A stretch of DNA of 64,000 nt. Origin: Rhodocollybia butyracea (Eukaryota; Basidiomycota; Agaricomycetes; Agaricales; Omphalotaceae). A model generated the notes under the pieces. It had not been told where the DNA came from, searched no databases, and saw only the letters and a program-made list of their open reading frames with translations. The stretch lies in the NCBI GenBank assembly GCA_015501585.1, contig JADNRY010000241.1:1-64000 (forward strand), in the 5' to 3' direction. The position numbers and the translations under genes are program-made. How positions within the stretch are numbered: position 1 is the first letter of the stretch; every line of letters begins with the position of its first letter. Below are positions 37,796 to 48,722 of this stretch, piece after piece.

Positions 37796-39550
37796 CTAAG
37801 ATGCGATTGAGAATGCGGAGTAGCGACGGTCCAAAAAGTCGGTATTCACCTGAACCTTTGCAATAGCCTTCAATTGCTCAAAGGAATACCCCTCGCGGTC
37901 ACTCAAATCTCCACTGTTATGATACATGGGATCTACGACTATGGATCTGTTATGAGCTAGCTGCTATAGAAACGGAGAACATTATACTCACTGGGCCCAG
38001 CTCTCTCGAAAACCTGAGTTGAAGGGAATCCTTGCTCAAAGAACGATTGGTGGTCAGAACAGCAAGCGCTTGTAAAACCTGTAAATAAAGTGGGACTGTA
38101 CAAAGACGACAGGTTGGCCACAAGCTGCGCCACCTCAGGAGTACCGATTCTACATGACGTTAGAACTCATCTATGATTGAACCACCAAAGCTACGTACTT
38201 GTCTGGCAGTCCCAGCTGTAAGGGTTCGCCGGGCTTGCGGTACGCAAGCATATCGGCTTGAACCATGAGCGTAACATTTGCATCCATATTGCGGAGTTCA
38301 CCTACAGGAGTGATGATGAATTACGTGGCTTCTGGAAAAGGGATAATGTGTTTACGAGCGTACGCCTTGCTCCCGTAAAGACCTTGCTCTTCTCCAGCAA
38401 AGGCAACAAGTTCAACGTTTTGATGGAATTTGACACCGTTACGTGCGATGGCTCGAGCTATGCTGAGCACAGCAGTTGTTCCTGTATAACATATAAGTTG
38501 AGTCGTGGATTGAATAATCGACATACCTGAACCATCGTCATCTCCGCCTGGGGCACGGATGCTACCAAAAGATCCACGGCTATCATAATGTCCGGAAATT
38601 ATCACAGTACCGGTGGTATCAGCAACAGCTTCGTATCGGCTGTAATAAGCATCAGACCGCGCCGTCACTATTCGAAAAATTTAGACGTACCATATCACGT
38701 TGGGAGCGAAGCCCGGTAGAAATGATTTCAGCTGGCATGTAGCTCCGGTCTCTTCGAAGCGTTCTTTGAGCCACGCGGCAGCAACCCTGGAGCCCTGGGC
38801 GAACGAGTGACGGGATATAATGCCAGATTGACCATCTTCGCCGGTGAGGAACCGAATGTCACTCTCCATCTGTGGTATCGAAATGTTGTTAACCAGATAC
38901 GCAACGGTAGGGTTGAAAGCCAAATTAGAAAGAACAGATTTAATTGGCTCAATGGCTGACGGTGGGACAGGAATAAACTCCACAGGAGAATTCGGCAGGG
39001 GAGTTGCTTTCCAGAATCGAGGAAGGAATGTATCCAAATGAAAAGCGATTTTGGGACTCATGGATATGAGGGCAGCTGTGGGAGTCCGATAGAAGAGCTC
39101 ATAGCTGAGATCCTCATGGTCACTAACCATGACATCTTGACTAGCTTCAAGATAATTCTCGAACGGTATAGCAAGAGGGGATGATAAGTGTTGAAGAAAT
39201 CGTTCAAATTCGTTTCCATCTATTGAAGCTTTCAGAGAGCTATCCACAGCTTCCTCCTCAACCCAAACAAGCTGACGAAATCCTTGTGGTGCAGGGGCAA
39301 ATGCAGCCGATAAAGAGTTTGTTTGTGCAGTCCAGGAAGCTATACAGGATTCGTCCGTGACCATTACACTCTTGATTTGAGAGCCATCTCTATAGTTTCC
39401 ATAGAAATTTCCAAAAAGACAGTTATGCTCGTTGTCGCTGAAGAGTGAGGTGTCAAAGGAAGTTACGAGGAGGAATGGAAGTGCTTTCATGGCAGGTCCA
39501 AAGAGCGCCGTAGCGCCGGAACCGTCCGAGTCATGGCACATTCGCGGCAT
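37796..39550 (-). CDS. M28-family zinc aminopeptidase
   Basis: Metallo-aminopeptidase of the leucyl/M28 type, usually secreted. The N-terminal prodomain-like part has LVWVEEEAVDSSLKAS, YELFYRTPTAALISMSP and MESDIRFLTGEDGQSGI. The catalytic part reads VIISGHYDSRGS (first His/Asp zinc ligands), RAPGGDDDGSG (bridging Asp), VELVAFAGEEQGLYGSKAYA (general-base Glu and zinc Glu), VTLMVQADMLAYRKPGEP (Asp ligand), ACCSDHQSFFEQGFP (last His ligand) and VDPMYHNSGDL, ending RRYSAFSIAS. Stop 37796-37798. The first ATG is 39550 (MPRMCHDSDGSG). The ATG at 39490 (MKALPFLLVTSFDTS) would give a weak signal-like start, and an upstream small exon is also possible. About 450 residues, intact core. Confidence 0.88.
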
Positions 39551-40062
39551 TTCCTATAAATGGTTGATTCAACGCTTCATATTGTTCAAGTCTGTTCAAG
39601 TTCAACCTTCAGCCTTCAAGAGCCCTTGAAGTCAATGTTTTTGAAATATTGAAGCTTGAAATCTGACAGTTTCTCTTTACTTCATCTTACCTCTTGGGAC
39701 ACCCAGGCTACGGGTGCTCTTCAATAGTCTTCAATGTACTAGAGGTTACGAGTTACCGCAGGCCAGAAAGCTGGTACGCCCGCTATCCATGATTGCATCC
39801 GTATATTTTATACGGGTGTAGTTTTAATCAGAATCTGATTTGGTATCCTGGTTGTTGACTGGTCATTCACGCGTTGTTACTACAACTTGAATGAAGAACT
39901 TGGAAACGCATTGCGCAAGCAGACCCTGTTATTGTAATCTTTACGATTTCTACAGGTTTTCCTTTGACAAGAGAAGGCCAACGGCCAACGACGTTAGCGA
40001 CACCATGAGAGATCGCCAGGGTCCGTTCGCGTTTATCAGTCGCGCTTGCAATAAATGTCTGG
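39551..40062. other. Intergenic between divergent M28 and cutinase genes
   Basis: No gene. Bases 39585-39660 contain many TTCAAG / CTTGAA words in both orientations, possible regulatory half-sites or a degenerate repeat. Confidence 0.45.
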
Positions 40063-40070
40063 TATAAAAA
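40063..40070 (+). promoter_or_regulatory. TATA box of the cutinase gene
   Basis: TATAAAAA 81-88 bp upstream of ATG 40151, with a pyrimidine-rich leader between. Confidence 0.7.
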
Positions 40071-40150
40071 GCGGTTTAACTCACCAGACTCACTAGTCGT
40101 CTCCAGCTCTCTTTTTGCCCTCTTTCGTTCCACTCTCCTGCTGTGCAGTC

Positions 40151-41010
40151 ATGTTTTCTTCGTTTTCTGTCTTTGTGGCTCTTGGACTTTTGGTTCCTGT
40201 TTTAACAGCGCCTACTATCAGACGAGCTTCCAATTCCACCCAGTGCGCAGATGTCATGGTCTGTCACTTCAATTATTTTTGCTTGACAAAATCCTTACTT
40301 TCTCTGTAGGTGATCTTCGCCCGTGGGACGACGGAACCAGCACCGATTGGTGTCATCGTTGGTCCCCCTCTTCAATCAGCATTACAGTCGCAACTCGGAA
40401 GCCAGACGTTGTCCTTCCAAGGAGTTGATTACGCAGCCTCTATCCCAGGTTTCCTTGAAGGAGGGGATCCACAAGGCTCACAGACCATGGCAGACGATGT
40501 AAGATAAACCATCTTAGTCCACAAAAGCCCTGTTTTGATACTGGTAAAAGCTCACAAATGCTGCCAACTCTTGTCCAAATGTAAGCTTTTTATAAACATT
40601 TTCTTCGAGCATCGTGTTGATTGTTTTCCTTCCCAGGCCAAGATAGTGACTGCAGGATACAGTCAAGGCGGACAGCTTGTACACAACTCTGCGAAACTGA
40701 TTAGTTCTTCTGTCGCCTCTCGTATCAATGCTGCTGTTATTTTCGTAGGTACCCTGGATTTTATATGCTTTCATCATATTCATACTATATAGGGCGACCC
40801 CGATAATGGTACGGATGTCACTGGAGTAACCAACCTCAAGGTCACTTGCCACACTGGAGACGACATCTGCGAGCATGGAGATTTGGTTCTTGCCCCTCAT
40901 TTGTGAGCCTTGAACTTGATTCGTATGAGTGCTTCGCTCATTCTTCCTGAAGAACTTACGGCGCAGATACCCCTGCATCTGCCGCATTCATCGTCCAAAG
41001 TATTCAGTAG
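40151..41010 (+). CDS. Cutinase (carbohydrate esterase 5 fold)
   Basis: Secreted serine esterase hydrolysing cutin or other polyesters. ATG 40151 gives a signal peptide (MFSSFSVFVALGLLVPVLTA). Core: DVMVIFARGTTEPAPIG (oxyanion-hole region), LSFQGVDYAASIPGFLEGG, the nucleophile elbow TAGYSQGGQLVH, GDPDNGTDVTG and HTGDDICEHGD (catalytic Asp loop with conserved Cys). The final exon has LAPHLTYG (catalytic His) after an intron ending ..cctgaag. The end is AAFIVQSIQ, stop 41008-41010. About 205 residues, the usual size. Four introns, one of which directly follows ATG-encoded Met of DVM. No carbohydrate-binding module. Confidence 0.93.
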
Positions 41011-41458
41011 CCCGGTGCAAGTCACTATCTGTAGGTTCCATGGTGGTAGGTAGTACGGAAACAATTCCTGATGTGTATTATAATATTTGTACTCAATCGA
41101 TTGTAAGTAACTCACCTAGTAAGGCTCTAAGCCGAGGGCCAAAGACGATCACTGAAGCAGCAGCCTAAGACACTACAACATACAGGGATTATCAGAGTGA
41201 CAGATGGCCGTCTCCGTTGAACGGTCCCCGAAGAGAAATACGAAATAGGCTGCGGGTGGAAAACGCAAACTGGATTCATCTCTCGGTTGGAATTTCCGAG
41301 TGTGAGGGAAAACTGTTTTATACACATAATTTGTAGCGACGCAACCACGGTAGTTCACATTGGAACATGACTTTTAGTATCGGCGGTGAATTCATGGAAA
41401 TGCGTCGAGAACTCTTGAATCTCATATCCACGGAATCACACACACCACCAAGAAAACC
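41011..41458. other. Intergenic downstream of cutinase
   Basis: No gene supported. Confidence 0.45.
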
Positions 41459-41670
41459 TTCCTGACTAAACGGTTTAATGCAAAACTGCATCCCTACCTA
41501 AATCCTTCTCCTTCACTAGCATCCCTTTCCCACATCACAAGATTTCCTTGTCACTTCACTTCATCTGCACTGTTGCGCTGTCCAGCTTCTTGCAGGGGGA
41601 GGATGTTACTGAGGGAGAAGGATTTAGGTAGAGATAGAGTTTTTCACTACTTAAAGCGTTTGGTCAGGAA
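41459..41670. mobile_element. Short hairpin MITE-like element with about 70-bp inverted arms
   Basis: The left arm starts ttcctgactaaacggttt and the right arm ends aaagcgtttggtcagga. The arms also share ctacctaaatccttctcc and its complement. The arms are imperfect, and the roughly 65-bp centre contains no coding sequence. No convincing target-site duplication. Part of the arm (ccttcactagca) recurs near 43372-43386. Confidence 0.6.
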
Positions 41671-42066
41671 AATACTGGACCATCTTAAACAAATCGGCAT
41701 AAGCAATTCATCTCGGAATTGTTTATGAAAATTTGTTCGGGAGGGCCTAGTAACTCTTGGCGGTGTGGCCGAACTAAAATAAACTGTTACTATTATGAGT
41801 GGGGCTTTGGTAGCTAAAAGGAAATCTTATAACACACAAGATAGTACAAATGACAGTCCGAGTCAGAATTATTCCAGAGCTGCCGTCGGAGACATTCAAG
41901 ACGATCAAACTATAGTGTTGACTGCGATGGTCATACTGAGTGATTGTTTGGGAGCCGCCAACAGAGCTCAAATTGCTACCAGATATGGTGGTAAGCCCAG
42001 TGGGATAGTTCGCGTCATTGTGAATCGAAAATGCTACAGGGCGGCAAGTGTCACGGTCGCCGTCTG

Positions 42067-42478
42067 CTAACGGAGGTAAGGAATCTGGGGCAGGCTGAAC
42101 GATAGAAGAAAGATCATGAAAATGAAGCCATATAAGAGGAGAATGCTGGTCACCTCCGGCGAATGATCATCATCAGTCTCAGAATCACTCGTGCAACTCT
42201 CATATCTGCGGCGAGGGCGCAAATAAGACTCAACCTGATAAGCAAACGATGACAGCGTGAGCAATACTATTCTTGAACAAAGCGTTTTAGATAAAGATTA
42301 CCTCCCAGCAATCCCAATCTGCCTCAGAATCACTCGAGTCGCTGGAGTAGAATCGGACCTCGGAGTGACTCGGTTTTTTTTTGCGCCGGCTACGATGCCA
42401 CACCTCATCAGCCTCAGCTTCACCGGGCATACTAGGGCTTGGGACCGTTGCTGAAAGTTGAATTGTCGTAACTTCCAC
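42067..42478 (-). CDS. Small two-exon hypothetical protein
   Basis: Not recognised. ATG 42478: MEVTTIQLSATVPSPSMPGE, then a basic patch RSRRKKKPSHSE and an acidic serine patch SSDSSDSEADWDCWE. An intron of about 80 nt with good ends (gtaatc..tatcag) joins in phase 0 to VESYLRPRRRYESC and SDSETDDDHSPE. The C-terminus, if no second intron exists, is hydrophobic (LLLYGFIFMIFLLSF). The in-phase splice and matched composition on both sides support a real gene. The two exons share a diverged repeat (tcagaatcactcg-ag). About 110 residues. Confidence 0.4.
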
Positions 42479-44638
42479 GAAAGTACTCGGTGAGGTGATC
42501 GATAAAAACCTAATTGGTTACACAGAAGAATCGAGGGGAGTACTGAATCCTGAATCTAATATGCCCGAAACCTTTTATGACTTCTCATGGGACTTGGACT
42601 TTGCCCAAAGGGGAAGTGAAAGTACGGTCCATTGATACTGCCATCGATGTTGAGTCAAACGAGGGTAATATATTTGGTTTGAGTAGTATGCTGTGGAAGC
42701 TTACAGCGCTCAGCATTTTGACACCCCGGCTGCGAAGCAGCGATGATGCAGTGAGTAAAGCTGTGGGGGCACCTGGGCAACATACATACTTGCATGACCG
42801 TGTGCTGTGGAACTTGAAGTTCTACGTTATATAAGTACTTGAGCCGACAGCTCTTTTGCACAAGGTTCTCCTGATGGACTTACAGAGTCCGTATAATAAT
42901 ACAGCTTCCCAAAGACATTCCCGAGTCCCTTATCCTTTGTTTTCAAACCATAACTGACGGATTAACGCTTCAGAAATGATTCTGATTCATCAGCCATTTG
43001 CGGTTCGTATGGGAGAGGAGCATCCTGATGGTGTTCAAATATAGACAGACTCGGAAGAATTAATGAATGCGGAGAGACGCGGAGTTGCAGTTGCATGAGG
43101 AAAATGACGAAGGGTTCCTTGACGATCAAGTTCAACAGTCCACTCTATCCGTACCTCTCCGCTGTTGCTAAAAGCATTCTAAAGATATATGTGGATGTCC
43201 ATGGTCATCGTATCTGCCTTCAGTATAAGATTTTTGTGAGCGTCTTTCCGAGTTCCTCCGATTCCTCCGAGTCCACGCTTCGATCGTCGGCATCATTTTA
43301 TTCCTCTTTGAGTCGAACGGGGCATGTATAATCTGATTGTACGCGCGAGGCAAATTTTGTAAGACCTCCCTTCCCCTTCACTAGCACTCAGGTTCTTCGG
43401 GCCCTCGGATCTCTTCCAGGCAATGGGGGTCTCTTCATTCTAATCATCCTGTTTCATTAGTCCTCCGCGGGTTTTCGTAGTGATCAAACTATCCTCTGTT
43501 GTTTTCCGCAGTGTGTGGTATTAGGCTTGGTATTAGTCGTTACTGCGGCTATTTTTGACTGAACATGAGCGCTTCATATCTTCCTTCATATTCTCTTCCA
43601 TTCTGCTCCTGTGGATTCACGGGAACTGGCCGCTGGGCAAACTGCACGGAAGATGCCAGCAGAGCGAAAAGAAAGACTACGGCGGTAGGTTGTGCAGTGT
43701 AGAGCTTTTGTTGCGGTCAGCTGGTGTTGCTGTTCATCATTCCGCCATCAAGGCTACCGTCTGTTGGTCCTTGTCTTTCGTCGAATTCGAGGTCCCATCT
43801 TGGGATCTGAAGCCCATATCTGTTCGTCTTGGTGATTCTCCTTTACCCCCGTTGATGATGCTACAGTTTGAGCATTGCTTGGATGAGCTTGCTGATACCT
43901 GGTGATATTTGTTACTCGCCTCAGCGGATGGTAAGACAAAAACAAGGCAAAGACAAGGCAAGACACTCCGCGGGTGAGAAAGTGAAGGCACGAGGTACTT
44001 AGTGTTGGCTATCTCTTGAGGTGATGAACCTTGTCTGATAGTCCAAATTCAGACAGTATAGATCTCAAGTGAATAACAGGGCACGGGTACAGACGGTGAT
44101 CTATAAATTCGACGAACCCACTTCCAAGAGGTAGGCGTCGTGGATATCGTGGGTTCTAGATTTCTGATTAGAACGAGTTTGAGGGCGAGTAGTTGAGGTT
44201 AAGCCAGAGGCCTTGAAGATTAAGCTTGAAGATTCTCCAAAGGGCGTTCAAGTGTCAGCAAGAGTTTTTGTGTCTTGGATGTATTAATTTGTAGAAACTC
44301 GTTTCCAACGCGGTGTCGCGCCAGAGTTGTGCCTTGATCAAATTTGATGAGATGTCGAAAAGCTACTTAAGCAACACGTGGAAAACCTTTATAGCGGTTG
44401 CGGCACAATTATCGGCCTTTTTACTTAATTTGACTATCGGAATCGGAGGATTTGTTGGATTGTTGACGGCTTCATCTTTCTTCATCTTACCTTCATCTGG
44501 ACGACTCTGCTGTCACTCCTACAACCATATCTCTTGCTGTACTACGGTGTACAACAGCCTGCATCCCCTACAGCGGGTTTGGACAGCAAGTGACCGTAAT
44601 ACATAAACAGCGAGTAGTTTCTACCACGCTGGTCTACA
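42479..44638. other. Intergenic 2.2 kb
   Basis: Only short, compositionally unconvincing frames. A fragment related to the 41.46-kb MITE lies near 43365-43390. No RNA gene seen. Confidence 0.45.
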
Positions 44639-46990
44639 ATGTATACTCATAAAGCTTGCAGATTTCCTTTCTTTTCCATCATCGAAATGTTACAACGAAT
44701 AAAACGCTCCAGTTCACAAACGACCAGAAACGAGCGTGGATGGGACGATATCTATGATGCTCCAAACAACTCGATAGCAACGCTTTCCCGCAAATTCTCT
44801 TCATTATCCGTGCCACATCTGAAAACTTCCAGAAAGCGACGCCAGTCACAGGTTGGTGGGTGGCAATTCGACGACATCGACGAAACTAGACCCGGGAGAG
44901 TCATGCCTAGTTTGCCAAAGGAACTCTGGATTGAAATTCTTGCACTTGCAGGTGCAGACATGGGAGCTCAGCAATGCGATAATGGAGTTTATCGAAACGA
45001 AAAGGCCGATGTCCTTTCCTTCTCGCTCGTTTCGAAAGCCTGGAATACCTATTCTCAGCCCGCCCTCTATCACACTGTTCATATCCGGAAATCTTCTCAA
45101 GCGAAAGCTCTAGCGTTGACGTTGTTGAGTCAGATTACGGGCACTTCGCCAACTGGCAGCAGCGGAGGCTCCACTGCCAATGCATCTCCGGGACTAGGCA
45201 TAAACTCTAGTTTTGTACCAGCTCCATCGTCATTAACTTCCGGACGCCACATCAGGTACCTTACCTTATCTACTGTGTCGTACGACAGGTGCAATCCTTC
45301 GGATATCCTTGTCATTATATCATCAGCCAGGCATCTGAAGGGATTTTGTGACACAGGCCCCGGGGGAATTCGCTGTCCGTTATTGGAGCCATGGGTTGAT
45401 TGGAGAGCAATGCCGGAAAACCTACTGGGGTTGATGTTGGAGGGAGCGGAAGACGAGAAACAAGATTGTAGGCGAAGAGATAGCTGGGCAAGCGACAAGT
45501 TTGTCAAGAGGCGCAGTGCTGTCCGAAGTGGCGGTCGTCTAGAATCTCTCACGTGGACCTGCTACCAGCACCTGCCTCTTCCATTACCGCTGTCTCCGGC
45601 AAGTAACTTAGCCGGATTTAACCAGTTACGGTCCCTGCATCTATACATGCCACAGACAGAAGACGATGGTTTCTTCCCGGATCTATCGAATCGAAGTTTT
45701 CTTGAGGGTGCTGAACAGGCTCTCCATCTTCCCTCCCTAACGAAATTAACGTTGACCCTTTCCGACCCAATCTTGTCCGAGTCTTCCCTTGCAGAATTGG
45801 ACTCGACCCCTAACACTCTTTTACACCTTCTCTCTCTGTGGACCCTCCCTGCTCTCCGTATGCTAACCATCAATACACCCTATACTCTCCATCACACCAA
45901 GGAAAGTCGCTTAGGGGATGGGTTTTGGAAGTTCATGGAACAACACGGGCGGAGCCTAGCTGTGCTGGAATTCGGTCGAATGACACGCAGGAACAGTTTC
46001 GGAGGAAGAGAAATGGAAAGTGCTTTCGGTGTTTCCTATAATAATGACATACAGGAGATGGAGAATAGGTGGATCGAAGCCCAAGTTCGAGATGCCGAGG
46101 TTGAAATGAGAGCGAAGTCTAGCGATGAAGAACCTCCGTCTCCTAACGTTTCCGAGCAACATGAACCCTCTGCATCTTCGTCGGAACCTTCTTTGGCATC
46201 ATTAACTCCTAACCTCCGTACCTTTATCTGCTCTGCGTCACTCCCCTCTTCCGCCTCTTCTTTAGTCGATTTTGAATGGGACTGGACACATCCTGACTGG
46301 CTCGCTCCTCATCCACTCCTTCCTTCTCATGGGGGTGTACGGATGATTGGTATCCGCGATCTAGGAGAGCGAGTCCGAGGAGATTGGGGACGCGCCATCG
46401 AGGAAGGCGAATTAGACATTGAAAACGAACTAGATGAAGTCGAAGGGCGGAATCCATTCTTCACCTTATATCACCAACTGTGCTCGCTCCTCCTCCCAGC
46501 CGAGTCTATATCAGGAGAGGATTCAATATTCGGTGAAACCGTCGCATCACGGAGGGATAATATCCGACGGCGACAACGTGAACGGGAAAATATACCGTTT
46601 CCGTCGTTGAAGTATATTCGGGACTTGGATCCAGATAGTGACCTCCTCCGTCGAGGCGCGCGCCACCTAGGTCAGGATGAGGGACGGAGGACACCGGTCG
46701 CACGCGCTCCTACTCCGCTCGAACGTATAGGGTCTTTGAGTCAAGGGCGAAGGTTTCCAATACGCTGGGGTCGCTCAAATTCGACGGTTGGCTCACCGAC
46801 ATCCTTTGCACCCGCACTGGCTCCTACCTCTCCAATTTGCTCAAAGCAAAATCATGCTTCCCATAAATCTCTCCTCGCACTTTGGTCTCGTGTTCTCTCA
46901 CGGACCCGTGGAGGTGAGGTATGGTTGGAAGATTGGAGAGGATGGAATTTGACCAGGGGAAATCTAGAAAGGTGGGGGTCCCGGCATTAG
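44639..46990 (+). CDS. F-box protein, single exon, 783 residues
   Basis: Likely SCF substrate receptor. One uninterrupted frame; the start may be ATG 44639 or, more likely, ATG 44687 (MLQRIKRSSSQTTRNERG). A basic Ser/Arg-rich N-terminus precedes the F-box at about residues 90-150: MPSLPKELWIEILALAGA, then VLSFSLVSKAWNTYSQPALY. The middle contains leucine-rich, LRR-like lines (LTWTCYQHLPLPLPLSP, LRSLHLYMPQTEDDG, LPSLTKLTLTLSDP, LPALRMLTINTP). Ser/Glu-rich linkers follow, and the C-terminus is basic and tryptophan-rich (LWSRVLSRTRGGEVWLEDWR). The lack of introns sets it apart from its intron-rich neighbours. Confidence 0.8.
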   Translation: MYTHKACRFPFFSIIEMLQRIKRSSSQTTRNERGWDDIYDAPNNSIATLSRKFSSLSVPHLKTSRKRRQSQVGGWQFDDIDETRPGRVMPSLPKELWIEILALAGADMGAQQCDNGVYRNEKADVLSFSLVSKAWNTYSQPALYHTVHIRKSSQAKALALTLLSQITGTSPTGSSGGSTANASPGLGINSSFVPAPSSLTSGRHIRYLTLSTVSYDRCNPSDILVIISSARHLKGFCDTGPGGIRCPLLEPWVDWRAMPENLLGLMLEGAEDEKQDCRRRDSWASDKFVKRRSAVRSGGRLESLTWTCYQHLPLPLPLSPASNLAGFNQLRSLHLYMPQTEDDGFFPDLSNRSFLEGAEQALHLPSLTKLTLTLSDPILSESSLAELDSTPNTLLHLLSLWTLPALRMLTINTPYTLHHTKESRLGDGFWKFMEQHGRSLAVLEFGRMTRRNSFGGREMESAFGVSYNNDIQEMENRWIEAQVRDAEVEMRAKSSDEEPPSPNVSEQHEPSASSSEPSLASLTPNLRTFICSASLPSSASSLVDFEWDWTHPDWLAPHPLLPSHGGVRMIGIRDLGERVRGDWGRAIEEGELDIENELDEVEGRNPFFTLYHQLCSLLLPAESISGEDSIFGETVASRRDNIRRRQRERENIPFPSLKYIRDLDPDSDLLRRGARHLGQDEGRRTPVARAPTPLERIGSLSQGRRFPIRWGRSNSTVGSPTSFAPALAPTSPICSKQNHASHKSLLALWSRVLSRTRGGEVWLEDWRGWNLTRGNLERWGSRH

Positions 46991-48477
46991 AGGGACTGGG
47001 GAATGGCACGCGATCTAAGTTAATGTAGCTGGCTGGCGAATATTTGGTTTCATAGTCGATTTTTTTTTTGATATCTTTTGCTCTTGGTTTTCGTGATTGC
47101 TTCGATCTTCGGTCTCTTTCTTTCCGCTGCTACACTGCTTCATTTCATCTCTGCATTCATCTGTATCCACATAACACACAATTTTCAACCCAACATGATC
47201 ATTATACCTGACTGACAACTTGGACAGACATTCCTTCCGTTCTTCTTGTTCTTGTTCTTGTTCTTAGTCACTCTGGCATTGAATACCTCCAACTCACATT
47301 CACTCACTTCCACTCAAAGTATCAAGTACATACCTCAGCTTCATTGAAGGAATCCTACTTAACTTATGTGTCTCAATTTGCATTTTTTGTCGTAAGGCAT
47401 ACGATATTCTCATTTTCGTTTTAGTATTCTAGGTTTGTGGCCTGAGGTCAGTTCCACTCGTTTTACGCAACTAAAATCTGACGTTCGGATTTGATATCGC
47501 CGTAACTTTCAAATCCAGTTTTCAGAAATTCAATTTCGACACCAAATTCACATAATGTGATGTGTTCGCCGACGCTGTCTGAGCCTCGAAGCCACCTTGA
47601 GGTTGTCTGTTTCTGATATTGTCACACTATACACGGTACACCGCTTTTATTCTTTTTTTGACATTTTTCTGAAATAAGTTGCCAACACGATGAACATTGA
47701 CATTGAACAATAATGATTAGTGATTTCTCCGTTTGAAGAACTTCATCGTTGATTCGTTATTCAAAAGTACGGCAGGTAAATTTGCACATCCCCTCTTGTT
47801 TTTGGCGGGCCTCCACCTTGCCTGAGGCTTGCCAGTAAGTAAGTATAATGGAGTTTGATCATACACATCTCCATTAGGCTTTTGAGTTGTACTACGATGC
47901 TGTCACTCCCATTAACATAGTCAGTGCCACTGCATGCAACGACTGAACTGACATTTTGGTGCTTCGCTTTCTTTGCATACTCCGGGGTACAAAGTCTAGA
48001 CTCGGACACTTCCTTCATCAGCACCATGATTGTTGACGAAGATGTAACTCCCATGCACGCGTCAGGATATCCCACTGGCATGACAAGATGAAGAGAGCAA
48101 TCTGCTTCACGGGTCATCGCCTATCTAGTGCCATGGTCATATCAAGAGCGTGGATTCTTGGCGTATAGAACTGGTGTTGATAGCTCCGCGTCGTTCGGTT
48201 TTTGGCGCTTGCAGGTTCAAGAGATATCACAGCAAGGTGGATTAGATCTGATATTTACCGTCAGACACGGGTCATTGGCTATCTTGCAGTTCCATTCAGT
48301 ATTCAGCAGATTAATACTACTAGTGGCTCTGTCGTGTTCTTTGACGTGATTGAGGGTATTACAAAAATACGCCGCAACCTGACGATTTGTGCAAAGATAA
48401 TAAAAAATAGAAAGCGTGACTACACGAATGAACTTCAAGTTCTCTGCTGGCCTTCTATTTTTTGTTATCTTTGTACA
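46991..48477. other. Intergenic 1.5 kb up to the LTR element
   Basis: A ttcttg microsatellite at about 47242-47266; otherwise nothing recognised. One unsupported 118-codon frame on the minus strand (47761-48117) matches no family I know. Confidence 0.45.
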
Positions 48478-48611
48478 TGTTAAACTTTAGACCCGGGATA
48501 TCCACAAAAGGACGCGAACGATAAACGACGACGTGGTATTAAGACAAGCAAGTAATTTAACATGTGACTACGGACCGTAAACTACGTACAGCGTCTCGGC
48601 TCATACCAACA
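48478..48611 (-). repeat. 3' LTR (134 bp)
   Basis: Starts tgttaaacttta and ends cataccaaca on the + strand; identical to 50114-50247. The adjacent polypurine tract is the complement of caccccct at 48612-48619. Confidence 0.92.
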
Positions 48612-48722
48612 CACCCCCTGAGTCGAGACACCCCAGAAACTATATCTACATAGAAAGTAAACTGTTCAATAATGTGAATCACCAGATGACTAAAAGCAGT
48701 AAAAATGAAAAGAGATAATTGA

